From assembly GCA_035296325.1 (NCBI GenBank), contig DATHBD010000051.1, forward strand, positions 248,001-312,000: DNA of 64,000 nt. Reading direction: 5' to 3'. Positions 1-7,763 of this stretch are shown here, in pieces. Numbering within the stretch: the stretch's first letter is position 1; every line of letters begins with the position of its first letter. Both the position numbers and the translations under genes were made by a program. The notes under the pieces are model-generated. The model was given only the letters and a program-made list of their open reading frames with translations. It had not been told where the DNA came from and ran no database searches. The DNA comes from DATHBD01 sp035296325 (GTDB lineage Bacteria; Actinomycetota; Actinomycetes; Mycobacteriales; Micromonosporaceae).

Positions 1-103
1 GCGGCTCGCGACCGCCTACGCCGAGCAGACCCGCCGGCTCGGCGTGCAGCCGGAGCAGGCGCTGAGCCTGGTGCGGGCCGCGCTGGGCCTGCCGCCCGGC
101 TGA
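1..103 (+). CDS. C-terminal end of a probable GntR-family (YtrA-type) regulator
   Basis: The window opens inside a plus-strand frame that stops at TGA 101-103. Only the last 33 residues are visible; they read ...RRLGVQPEQALSLVRAAL... and end in LPPG. This helical tail, with an L-G-x-x-x-x-x-A-L pattern, resembles the C-terminus of short GntR/YtrA-type transcriptional regulators. The DNA-binding part lies outside the window, so the assignment is tentative. The gene is convergent with the small minus-strand gene that ends 14 bp further on. Confidence 0.4.
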   Translation, partial: RLATAYAEQTRRLGVQPEQALSLVRAALGLPPG

Positions 104-117
104 GGACCGTCGACCGG

Positions 118-414
118 CTACCGGGCGTCACCCGGTGCGGCCTCGCCGGCCTCTGCCACGATCGCCTCGGCGACCCGGTGGAGTTCAGCGGCGTCCGGCT
201 GGAACGCCTCGGCGATGTCCGGGTGCAGGCTCTCCCGGGTGGTGCTGAGCAACTGCTCGGACACCTCGGCCACCGGCTCGCCGTCGTACTGCTGCTCGAC
301 CTCCTGAGCGGCCACCTGCAGCGCCGAGCTGAGCTGCGCCTCGAGTGGCTTGTGGAGATGGCGCGCCGTCGGGGGCAGCGCGTCGGGGTCCAGGGAAACG
401 TGCGGCTCAACCAT
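118..414 (-). CDS. Small acidic hypothetical protein
   Basis: The frame encodes 98 residues, rich in Glu and Ala, with no signal peptide or membrane segment. It starts MVEPHVSLDPDALPPTARHL and is predicted to be mostly helical. I do not recognise the family. It is divergent from the 215-residue protein that starts about 100 bp away, so the two probably share a promoter region at 415-516. Codon use looks normal for the genome, and the opposite-strand frames here are less convincing. Function unknown. Confidence 0.55.
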   Translation of the reverse strand: MVEPHVSLDPDALPPTARHLHKPLEAQLSSALQVAAQEVEQQYDGEPVAEVSEQLLSTTRESLHPDIAEAFQPDAAELHRVAEAIVAEAGEAAPGDAR

Positions 415-516
415 GCGAGGACACTACCCATCGATGTTCACGAGAACCACTCATCCCGCTGAGACGGAGGTCTGGAGCGGAAACCCGGATGTTTCTCCTG
501 GGTCGTTTGGCATTCA

Positions 517-1164
517 ATGGGCATTGTGATCAGGATGCAGGCCGTCATTGAGGTACCGGTCCTCGATGCCGGATGGCCGCGGCCATGGCCGGTCGCATCG
601 ATAGCCCCCGGATCGTGGTTGCGGCTCGATGCAGGCTGTGCCGACGAGGAAGTCGGGCTTTTCGTGGCCGCGCTGGCTCAACATCTCGATGTCGACGCTC
701 CGGCGGGGCGTGACCAGGTTGTAACCGCACTGCTCAGCGAGGAACTCCTCATCCTTGCCGGTGGTCTGCAAGTGATCGACACCGTCACCGGAATGACGGT
801 GGTGCCGGGCTGCTGCGCCGGGCTGGAGGACTGGCGGGATTGGGCGCAGGTGCTCCACGGGGACTCGCCGTGGCTGGGCCACGACCCAGGCCCCGAGGTC
901 GAGATCGCCGGGGACGATTTGCGCGTGTGGCAGGACGGCGGCCCGAACCGTCGCCACGGCCGGCTTGCGCGGATAAACGTCGCGATGCACCGGCATCTGT
1001 TGCCTGAACTGCTGACGACGGTGCAGCAGGATCTGGTGGGCTTCCTCGCCGCGCTGGATGCTTGGACGAGGCGCATCGGGATCGGCGAGAGCGGCTCTGC
1101 CCTCGTCGAGGCCGTCAATCGGAACTTCACCATCACAGCGCCGTTGGACCTGGCAACCGTTTGA
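517..1164 (+). CDS. Conserved hypothetical protein (GCCAGLEDWRDW motif)
   Basis: The protein has 215 residues and is probably cytoplasmic. Its central segment carries a Cys-Cys pair followed by GLEDWRDW and, slightly later, SPWLGHDPGPEVE. I recall this combination from actinobacterial hypothetical proteins of unknown function, but cannot name a Pfam family with certainty. The ATG at 517 is the longest start; a second in-frame ATG at 535 follows a weak Shine-Dalgarno-like AGG and may be the real one. The gene is convergent with the MetE-like gene at 1242. Confidence 0.55.
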   Translation: MGIVIRMQAVIEVPVLDAGWPRPWPVASIAPGSWLRLDAGCADEEVGLFVAALAQHLDVDAPAGRDQVVTALLSEELLILAGGLQVIDTVTGMTVVPGCCAGLEDWRDWAQVLHGDSPWLGHDPGPEVEIAGDDLRVWQDGGPNRRHGRLARINVAMHRHLLPELLTTVQQDLVGFLAALDAWTRRIGIGESGSALVEAVNRNFTITAPLDLATV

Positions 1165-1241
1165 GCTGAGGCCATGACAGATGGATTCGACAATCGCCTG
1201 CGACCCACCAGGAAACCGCACGGCTGATCGCCGCATCGGCT

Positions 1242-2243
1242 TCAGGCGGCGGCGTCGTCGGCGAGGCGCTGGCCGGCCTCTCGGCACGCGGCGAGGATCG
1301 GCTTCACCTGCTCCAGTGCCGTCCCGGCCAGCCCGCACGACGGTGTGACGACCACCTGGGCCAGCTTGGCCGCCGGGAAGCCCAGCTTGCGCCAGACCTC
1401 CCGAATCCGGTCGGCGATCTCCGTCGAGGACGGCGGCCGGGCGGCCGACGAGACCCGAGGGTCGGCCGCACCCGCGAACACGCCGAGACCCGCGTCGATC
1501 AGCTCCCCGAGCGGGTCGAGGTCGCCGACGAGAGCGAGGTCGACGGCGACGGCCGCGGCGCCCGCCTCCCGCAGCAGGTCCAGTGGTACGTCGGGGGCGC
1601 AGCAGTGCAGCACGACCGGCACCCCGACCGCGTCGATCACCGATGTCAGTGCGGCCCGGACCACCGCCGGCTGCACGGAGCGCAGCGTGGCGAGGCCGCT
1701 CTCGGTGGGCACCCGGGCAGCGAGTACGGCCGGCAGCGACGGCTCATCCAACTGGAGCACCACCGTCGCGCCGGGCAGCCGGGCCCGCACCTGCGCCACA
1801 TGGGCCTGCAGGCCGTCGGCGAGCGATGCGGCGAGATCGCGTGCTGCGCCCGGATCCCGCAGCAGTCGGCCACCGATCGGCAGCTCCAGCGATGCGGCGA
1901 GCGTCCACGGCCCGACCGCCTGGATCTTGAACGTCCCGCGGTACTCCGATGCCTGCTCGAGCAGCGTGTCGAGGTCGCGCTCCAGCAGGTCGAGCGCTCC
2001 CCGGAGGTCTCTGCCGGGGCGGGCGGCGACGCGCCACCGGCCTGCGTAGAGCTCGACCGGGAGCCCGGCCAGCAGCGCGGCCCCGCGGCCGATCAGGTCG
2101 GCGCCGGCGCCCCGGTCAGGTAACTCCGGCAGGTACGGCAGGTCGGGCAGTTCGCCGAGCACGATGCGCTGGGCCTCGGCGATGTCCCGGCCGGGCATGG
2201 AACCGATACCGGTGGCCGCACCGGCTGGCCAGAGCTGCGTCAC
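1242..2243 (-). CDS. Cobalamin-independent methionine synthase-like protein (MetE C-terminal domain only)
   Basis: At 333 residues this is about half of full-length MetE and corresponds only to the zinc-binding catalytic barrel. The N-terminus ATGIGSMPG is typical of this short family. Likely zinc ligands are visible in VVLHCCAPDVP (His and Cys two apart) and in VTPSCGLAG near the C-terminus, matching the HxC...C arrangement of MetE. Full MetE moves the methyl group of 5-methyltetrahydrofolate to homocysteine; in the short form the methyl donor is uncertain. It follows mnmA on the same strand after 75 bp, so sulfur metabolism is the likely context. Whether it makes methionine by itself is unknown. 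Confidence 0.8.
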   Translation of the reverse strand: MTQLWPAGAATGIGSMPGRDIAEAQRIVLGELPDLPYLPELPDRGAGADLIGRGAALLAGLPVELYAGRWRVAARPGRDLRGALDLLERDLDTLLEQASEYRGTFKIQAVGPWTLAASLELPIGGRLLRDPGAARDLAASLADGLQAHVAQVRARLPGATVVLQLDEPSLPAVLAARVPTESGLATLRSVQPAVVRAALTSVIDAVGVPVVLHCCAPDVPLDLLREAGAAAVAVDLALVGDLDPLGELIDAGLGVFAGAADPRVSSAARPPSSTEIADRIREVWRKLGFPAAKLAQVVVTPSCGLAGTALEQVKPILAACREAGQRLADDAAA

Positions 2244-2318
2244 CCCGGCAGCCTACTGCGCCCGACCCGGATGGATGCGCCTACCGGCCAGCGCTCGCCC
2301 AACCGACGGATGACCGGG

Positions 2319-3389
2319 TCAGCGCGCCTCGACGATGGTGGCGGAGCCGAGTACCACATCGCCGCCCGGGTCGGGCCGGTACGCCACGATCGCCTGACCG
2401 GCGGCGATCCCCCGGGCCGGCCGGTGCAGTGTCGCGACCAGTTCGCCCGCCGTCACCTCGACTCGCGCCGGCACCGGCGCGCCGTGCGCCCGGAGCTGGA
2501 CCTCGCACTCCGCGTCGCCGTCCGCCCCGGTCCAGATTGGACGCTCGCCGCGGATCCGGCCGACGTCGAGCGCCTCCGCGGGCCCGACGGTCACCGTGTT
2601 GGTGACCGGCGTGATGGACAGCACATACCGGGGGCGGCGGTCCGCGGTGGACCGGTCCAGGCCCAGACCGCGGCGCTGGCCCACGGTGTACGCGTACGCG
2701 CCCGCGTGCCGGCCGACCACCGCGCCGGACTCGACGTCCACGATGTCACCGGGCTCCTCACCCAGCCGGGACGCCAGAAAGCCCTTGGTGTCGCCGTCGG
2801 CGATGAAGCAGATGTCGTGGCTGTCCGGCTTCTCGGCGACGGCGAGCCCGCGCCGGGCCGCCTCCGCGCGCACCGCCGCCTTCGTCGAGTCGCCGAGCGG
2901 GAAGATGGCGTGCGCGAGCTGGTCGCGGTTCAGCACCGCGAGGACGTAGGACTGGTCCTTGTCCAGGTCGACCGAGCGCCGCAGCAGCCCGTCCGCACCG
3001 AGTCGGGCGTGGTGCCCGGTGACCACGGCGTCGAAGCCCAGCGCGAGCGCCCGGTCCAGGACCGCGGCGAACTTGATCTTCTCGTTGCAGCGCAGGCACG
3101 GGTTCGGCGTCCGGCCGGCCGCGTACTCCGCGACGAAGTCGTCCACCACGTCCTCGGCGAACTGCTCGGCCATGTCCCAGACGTAGAACGGGATGCCGAT
3201 CACGTCGGCCGCCCGCCGGGCGTCCCGGGCATCCTCCAGGGTGCAGCAGCCGCGGGCGCCGGTGCGGTAGGTCTTCGGGTTGCGGGCCAGAGCGAGGTGC
3301 ACCCCGGTCACGTCGTACCCGGCGTCGACCGCCCGGGCCGCAGCCACCGCGGAGTCGACGCCGCCGGACATCGCCGCGAGCACCTTCAC
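2319..3389 (-). CDS. mnmA: tRNA-specific 2-thiouridylase MnmA
   Basis: MnmA activates U34 of Glu, Gln and Lys tRNAs with ATP and inserts sulfur to give 2-thiouridine. The protein has 356 residues, the usual length. The PP-loop SGGVDS stands at the N-terminus, and the two catalytic Cys lie in NPCLRCNEKIKF and SHDICFIAD. I place the start at GTG 3389, giving MKVLAAMSGGVDS, because residues upstream of it are not conserved. This start is 1 nt past the stop of the cysteine desulfurase, its probable sulfur donor. A TACCCT hexamer 6 nt before the GTG may give an additional leaderless transcript. Confidence 0.95.
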   Translation of the reverse strand: MKVLAAMSGGVDSAVAAARAVDAGYDVTGVHLALARNPKTYRTGARGCCTLEDARDARRAADVIGIPFYVWDMAEQFAEDVVDDFVAEYAAGRTPNPCLRCNEKIKFAAVLDRALALGFDAVVTGHHARLGADGLLRRSVDLDKDQSYVLAVLNRDQLAHAIFPLGDSTKAAVRAEAARRGLAVAEKPDSHDICFIADGDTKGFLASRLGEEPGDIVDVESGAVVGRHAGAYAYTVGQRRGLGLDRSTADRRPRYVLSITPVTNTVTVGPAEALDVGRIRGERPIWTGADGDAECEVQLRAHGAPVPARVEVTAGELVATLHRPARGIAAGQAIVAYRPDPGGDVVLGSATIVEAR

Positions 3390-3390
3390 G

Positions 3391-4581
3391 CTATGAGGGT
3401 AGCCGGGGGTTGGACCGGCCGGCCTTGACGGCACCGGCCCGGCGGGCCCGCTCGACCGCACCCGGCAGCGCCACGATCAGGTCCTCCACGTCGGCCAGCG
3501 TCGAGGTGTGCCCGAGGGTGAACCGCAGCGACGAACGCGCCCGGTCGTCGTCGGCGCCCATCGCGATCAGCACGTGCGAGGGCTGCGCCACGCCGGCCGA
3601 GCACGCCGACCCGGTCGAGCAGGCGATCCCCTGCGCGTCGAGCAGCAGCAGGAGCGCATCGCCCTCGCAGCCGGGGAACGAGAAATGTGCGTTGGCCGGC
3701 AGCCGGTCGGTCGGGTCGCCGTTGCCGATGGCGTCCGGAAGGATCGCCCGGACCCGCTCCACCAGCGTGTCCCGGAGCCCGCCGACCCGCGCCGCGTACT
3801 CCTGCTGGCCCTTGATCGCGGCCTCCACCGCGGTCGCGAAGGCGACGATGCCGGGCACGTCGAGGGTGCCGGAGCGCACGTCGCGCTCCTGACCGCCGCC
3901 GTGCAGCAGCGGCGTACACGGGACGTCGCGGCCCAGCACCAGTGCGCCGACGCCGATCGGACCGCCGAGTTTGTGGCCGGAGATCGTCATCGCGGCAACC
4001 CCGCTGGCCGCGAAGTCGACCGGCACCTGCCCGACCGCCTGGACCGCGTCGGTGTGCAGCGGCACGCCCCGCTCCGCGGCGAGGGCCGCCAATCCGTCGA
4101 TGTGCTGCAGTGTGCCGACCTCGTTGTTGGCCCACATCGCGGTGACGATGGCGGCGTCATCGCCGGCCAGCGCGTCGGCGAGGGCCTCCGGGATGATCCG
4201 GCCGACCTGGTTCACCGGAAGCCAGGTGACCGCCGCGCCGTCGCGCTGCTCCAGCCAGTTGACGGCGTCGAGCACCGCGTGGTGCTCGACGGCGCTGGCG
4301 ATGATGCGGTTGCGCGCCGGGTCGGCGTCCCGGCGCGCCCAGAACGTGCCCTTGACGGCGAGGTTGTCGCTCTCGGTGCCGCCGCTGGTGAAGATGATCT
4401 CCGATGGCCGGGCACCCAGGGCGGCCGCCACCCGCTCGCGCGACTCCTCGACCTTGCGCCTGGCGTGGCGGCCCGGGGCGTGCAGCGACGACGCATTGCC
4501 CAGCTCCCGGGCGGTGGCGACGTAGGCGTCGAGGGCCTCGGGGAGCATGGGGGTGGTCGCGGCGTGGTCGAGGTAGGCCAT
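3391..4581 (-). CDS. Cysteine desulfurase (IscS/NifS family)
   Basis: This PLP enzyme removes sulfur from cysteine as a persulfide for tRNA thiolation and Fe-S cluster assembly. It has 396 residues from MAYLDHAATTPM, the classical N-terminal signature. The PLP-binding lysine is in ISGHKLGGPIG, and the catalytic cysteine is in CSTGSACSAG. The ATG at 4581 is chosen over a TTG 60 nt upstream because homology begins at MAYLDHA. It is directly upstream of mnmA (1-nt gap) and 76 bp downstream of etfA. The pairing with mnmA suggests that tRNA thiouridylation is its main job. Confidence 0.93.
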   Translation of the reverse strand: MAYLDHAATTPMLPEALDAYVATARELGNASSLHAPGRHARRKVEESRERVAAALGARPSEIIFTSGGTESDNLAVKGTFWARRDADPARNRIIASAVEHHAVLDAVNWLEQRDGAAVTWLPVNQVGRIIPEALADALAGDDAAIVTAMWANNEVGTLQHIDGLAALAAERGVPLHTDAVQAVGQVPVDFAASGVAAMTISGHKLGGPIGVGALVLGRDVPCTPLLHGGGQERDVRSGTLDVPGIVAFATAVEAAIKGQQEYAARVGGLRDTLVERVRAILPDAIGNGDPTDRLPANAHFSFPGCEGDALLLLLDAQGIACSTGSACSAGVAQPSHVLIAMGADDDRARSSLRFTLGHTSTLADVEDLIVALPGAVERARRAGAVKAGRSNPRLPS

Positions 4582-4657
4582 CGAGGTCCACCCTATCCGC
4601 CCGCGTTTGCGCCCCTCGCTCCCCGCTCCTCGCCCCGGCAACCCGGAGGAGGGATGG

Positions 4658-5620
4658 TCAGCCGTCGCGGCGCTTGCGGATCTCCTCGATGGCCTGCGGT
4701 ACGACGGCGAAGAGGTCGCCCTCCACCCCGAAGTCGGCGAGTTCGAAGATCGGCGCTTCCCCGTCCTTGTTCACCGCGACGATCGTCTTGGACGTCTGCA
4801 TACCGGCCCGGTGCTGGATGGCGCCGGAGATGCCGAGCGCCACGTAGAGCTGCGGCGACACGGTCTTGCCGGTCTGCCCCACCTGGAACTGGTGCGGGTA
4901 GAAGCCCGAGTCGGTGGCCGCGCGGGACGCGCCGACCGCGCCGCCCAGCACGTCGGCCATCTCCTCGACCAGCTTGAAGTTCTCCGCGCTGCCCACGCCG
5001 CGACCGCCGGACACCACGATGGACGCCTCGGTGAGTTCCGGGCGGGAGCCCTTGGGCTCCAGGATCCGTTCCACCACGCGGGCCTGCCGGTCGGTGTCGG
5101 CCAGCGTGATGCTGACCGGCACGACCTCCGGCGTGGTGGGCGACGGGGTCGGCGTGACCGAGCTGGGTCGTACCGTGACGAGCGGAATGCCGCGGGTGAC
5201 CTGCGATTTCACGATCGTGGCCCCGGCGAAGACCACCTGCGTCGCCACGCCGTCGGCGGTGAGTTCGACGACGTCGGTGAGCAGGCCGTTGTCCAGCCGT
5301 ACCGCGAGCCGCGCGGCGATCTCCTTGCCCTCCTGGGTGGAGGGGATGAGCACGGCCGCGGGCGAGCGCTCGCGGACGAGTTGGGCCAGTACGGCGGTCT
5401 TCGGCGTGACCAGGTAGTCGACCAGTTCCGGGGACTCGGCGGCGTACACCGTGACCGCCCCGTACTCGGCGAGCCGGTCGACGAGCGCTGCTGCGCTCCC
5501 CGGCGCACCGACCACGACAGCGGACGGCTCGCCCAACTGGCGGGCGATCGTCAACGCCTCGAGGGTGACCTTGGTGATGCCGTGAATCGACGGCTTGACC
5601 AGGACGAGTACTTCTGCCAT
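4658..5620 (-). CDS. etfA: Electron transfer flavoprotein alpha subunit
   Basis: The subunit has 320 residues. With EtfB it forms the FAD-containing heterodimer that takes electrons from acyl-CoA dehydrogenases. The C-terminal FAD-binding domain shows the typical run VGQTGKTVSPQLY, then ALGISGAIQHRAGM, then VAVNKDGEAPIFELADFG. The N-terminus MAEVLVLVKP is canonical. A GGGGAG Shine-Dalgarno precedes the ATG. The gene lies 12 bp after etfB and is certainly cotranscribed with it. The pair may serve the acyl-CoA and branched-chain degradation enzymes elsewhere in this window (enoyl-CoA hydratase, thiolase, IcmA), which is an inference. Confidence 0.95.
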   Translation of the reverse strand: MAEVLVLVKPSIHGITKVTLEALTIARQLGEPSAVVVGAPGSAAALVDRLAEYGAVTVYAAESPELVDYLVTPKTAVLAQLVRERSPAAVLIPSTQEGKEIAARLAVRLDNGLLTDVVELTADGVATQVVFAGATIVKSQVTRGIPLVTVRPSSVTPTPSPTTPEVVPVSITLADTDRQARVVERILEPKGSRPELTEASIVVSGGRGVGSAENFKLVEEMADVLGGAVGASRAATDSGFYPHQFQVGQTGKTVSPQLYVALGISGAIQHRAGMQTSKTIVAVNKDGEAPIFELADFGVEGDLFAVVPQAIEEIRKRRDG

Positions 5621-5632
5621 CTCGGCGCTCCC

Positions 5633-6412
5633 CTACACGAACTTCTCGGTCACCAGGAACTCGACGAGTCGCGCGCCGCCGTCCCCGGAGTCTGGAACCT
5701 TGCTTCCGCCGTGCCGCACCGGGCGCTTGGCCGCCTCCAGCACACGGCTGGTCGCGCCGGCGAGGCCCACATCGGTCGCCGGTACGCCCAGGTCGGCCAG
5801 CGACAGCGTCTGCACCGACTTCTTCTTCGCCGCCATGATGCCCTTGAACGACGGGTACCGCGGCTCGTTGATGGTGTCCCAGACGCTGACCACGGCCGGC
5901 GTCGGCGCGGTGATGATCTCGTACCCGTCGTCGGTCTGGCGCTCGATGGTGAGGTTGGTGCCATCCACGGTGAGTTTGCGGGCGCCGGTCAGGGCGGCGT
6001 AGCCGAGCCGTTCGGCGATCATGTGCGGCATCACCTGCACCCGGCCGTCCGTCGACTCGGCGCCGCAGAGCACCAGGTCGGGCTGCTGCGCAGCGACCGC
6101 CGCGGCGAGCACCCGGGAGGTGGCCACGGCGCACGAACCGCGCAGCGCGTCGTCCAGTACGTGGACGGCGGCGTCGGGCCCCATCGACAGCGCCTTGCGG
6201 ATGGAGTCGGTGGCCCGCTCGGGGCCCATGGTGAGGACGACGACCTCACCACCCTGCGCCTCCTTGATGCGCAGTGCCTCCTCGATGGCGTACTCGTCCA
6301 TCTCATTGATCACGTTGCTGGCGGTGGCGCGGTCGACGGTGTGATCGTCAGCGCGCAGCGTGCGCTCGGTACCCGAGTCGGGTACCTGCTTGACGAGTAC
6401 GACGATTTTCAT
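5633..6412 (-). CDS. etfB: Electron transfer flavoprotein beta subunit
   Basis: The protein has 259 residues and starts MKIVVLVKQVPDSG. The ETF-beta signature is visible around VINEMDEYAIEEALRIKE and in the AMP-binding region DLVLCGAESTDG, and the C-terminal half has PRYPSFKGIMAAKKK. It binds AMP and docks dehydrogenases, while EtfA holds FAD. A GAGGAGG Shine-Dalgarno lies about 12 nt before the ATG. It is the first gene of the etfBA unit and is divergent from the DUF202 gene at 6629; a short palindrome at 6459-6474 lies in the leader. Confidence 0.95.
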   Translation of the reverse strand: MKIVVLVKQVPDSGTERTLRADDHTVDRATASNVINEMDEYAIEEALRIKEAQGGEVVVLTMGPERATDSIRKALSMGPDAAVHVLDDALRGSCAVATSRVLAAAVAAQQPDLVLCGAESTDGRVQVMPHMIAERLGYAALTGARKLTVDGTNLTIERQTDDGYEIITAPTPAVVSVWDTINEPRYPSFKGIMAAKKKSVQTLSLADLGVPATDVGLAGATSRVLEAAKRPVRHGGSKVPDSGDGGARLVEFLVTEKFV

Positions 6413-6458
6413 CGTTCTGCAACGCCTCCTCAGCGAACCGGCCGCGACCTGCGGCCTC

Positions 6459-6474
6459 GCTCCAGAATTGGAGC
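6459..6474. promoter_or_regulatory. Short palindrome upstream of etfB
   Basis: GCTCCA-GAAT-TGGAGC is a perfect 6-bp inverted repeat with a 4-bp AT-rich centre. It lies 47-62 nt before the etfB start, in the 216-bp divergent region 6413-6628. It could be an operator for an acyl-CoA-responsive regulator or a leader hairpin. Nothing else recognisable was seen in this region. Confidence 0.3.
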
Positions 6475-6628
6475 ACCTTGTGCCACGCTACGGTGCCGCC
6501 GGACTGCGCCGCGCCGAGCTCGTCCTATGTTACCTGCGGGTAGCTTGCGTGCCAGGTGAGTCCAATCACGCCCGGCCGTTCCGCCGGGGCGCGACACGCT
6601 GGCCGGAACACGCCGTCATACTCGGGGC

Positions 6629-7000
6629 GTGTGGCTGCGCGGGTGGTTCGACTCGGACGAGACCCGGGATGCCGGCACCCCACCCGACTACCGGTTTTCG
6701 CTGGCCAACGAGCGTACGTTCCTCGCCTGGCTGCGCACCGGCCTCGCCCTGGTCGGCGGCGGGCTGGCGGTCGCGCAGTTCCTGACTCCCGGATCCGTAC
6801 GCACCGTGGTGGCCATCACGCTCCTTCTCATCGGCGGCGCGGTCGCGATCCGGGCCGTCGACCGCTGGGCCCGCACGGAACAGGCGATGCGGCTGGGGCG
6901 CAGCCTTCCCCCGTCACGGTTCCCGGCCGCCCTCGCGCTGGCGGTCGGGGCCGGAGCGGTCGCCCTGGCCGCGGCGGTCGCGGTCGGGGCGGTGCGCTGA
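6629..7000 (+). CDS. DUF202 (YidH-like) membrane protein, first copy
   Basis: The protein has 123 residues. The DUF202 hallmark is FSLANERTFLAWLRTGLALVGGG near residue 23, followed by three hydrophobic stretches at about 35-52, 58-75 and 97-120. The family is an inner-membrane protein of unknown function (YidH, and the N-terminal region of yeast Vtc proteins). The start is GTG at 6629. A second, more diverged DUF202 member begins 28 bp after its stop, so the two are probably cotranscribed and may form a heteromer. Confidence 0.8.
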   Translation: MWLRGWFDSDETRDAGTPPDYRFSLANERTFLAWLRTGLALVGGGLAVAQFLTPGSVRTVVAITLLLIGGAVAIRAVDRWARTEQAMRLGRSLPPSRFPAALALAVGAGAVALAAAVAVGAVR

Positions 7001-7028
7001 TGCCGTCGCCGGCAACCGGTGGACTCCG

Positions 7029-7340
7029 GTGACCGACGCGGACGGGAGCCACCGGGCCCGTACCGGCCTCGCCTGGCGCCGGACCGTCCTGGCCGCCGCG
7101 GTCGTGGCGGTGCTGACCGCGCGGCTCGCCCTGGCGGAGGGCGTGCCGGTGCCGCCGCCGATGGTCATCGCACTGGTCGCCACCGGCTGGCTGGTCGTCC
7201 TGGGCACCACCACCGTCCGGCTGCGTACCCTCGGCCAGGCCGACAGCCGGGTGGTTCGGCGGTCCGTGCCGGTGGTCACAATCGCCACGCTCGGGTATGT
7301 CGTGCTCGGGCTGGTACTGGCGGCACTAACGATGTGGTGA
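7029..7340 (+). CDS. DUF202-like membrane protein, second copy
   Basis: The protein has 103 residues from GTG 7029. A shortened version of the DUF202 signature, ARTGLAWRRTVLAAAVVAVL, appears at residue 10, followed by two more hydrophobic helices at about 46-60 and 84-100. It is the downstream partner of the 123-residue DUF202 protein, in the same short two-gene arrangement seen widely in actinobacteria. Function unknown. Confidence 0.75.
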   Translation: MTDADGSHRARTGLAWRRTVLAAAVVAVLTARLALAEGVPVPPPMVIALVATGWLVVLGTTTVRLRTLGQADSRVVRRSVPVVTIATLGYVVLGLVLAALTMW

Positions 7341-7362
7341 ACCGTGCGCCATCATTGGGCCC

Positions 7363-7752
7363 ATGGGTCGCCTCTTGCCGCTTCTCGCCATCGCGAGCCT
7401 CGTGCTGTTCGTTTTTGCGCTCGTCGACTGCATAACCAGCAACAAGAACGACGTCCGCGCTCTGCCGAAGGGCCTCTGGATCGTGATCATCCTGCTGATC
7501 GCGCTGTTCGGCCCCATCGCCTGGCTCGTCGCCGGCCGGCCCAGGTCACCCGGGTCCGGGCCCGGCGGCGGTCGTTCCGGCCGCGGCCCGCGCCGACCGC
7601 TGGCGCCCGACGACGACCCGGAATTCCTGGACGGCCTGGCGCAGCAGCGCCGGGATGACGAGGAACTGCTCCGCCAGTGGGAGGCGGACATGCGCCGGCA
7701 GGAGGATGACCGCCGCAAGCCGCCCGGTGACGACCCGACTGCTGCGTCCTGA
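7363..7752 (+). CDS. PLDc_N-type small membrane protein
   Basis: The protein has 129 residues. A first membrane helix (about residues 4-22), then DCITSNKNDVRALPKGLW, then a second helix ending FGPIAWLVAGRP match the 'phospholipase D nuclease N-terminal' membrane domain. That domain often occurs alone, without any nuclease. The remaining 70 residues are charged, Arg- and Asp-rich and probably cytoplasmic. It lies 22 bp after the second DUF202 gene and is convergent with the ThDP enzyme gene, only 11 bp away. A CATCAT hexamer 7 nt before the ATG may be a leaderless -10. Confidence 0.75.
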   Translation: MGRLLPLLAIASLVLFVFALVDCITSNKNDVRALPKGLWIVIILLIALFGPIAWLVAGRPRSPGSGPGGGRSGRGPRRPLAPDDDPEFLDGLAQQRRDDEELLRQWEADMRRQEDDRRKPPGDDPTAAS

Positions 7753-7763
7753 CGGAACCGCGG

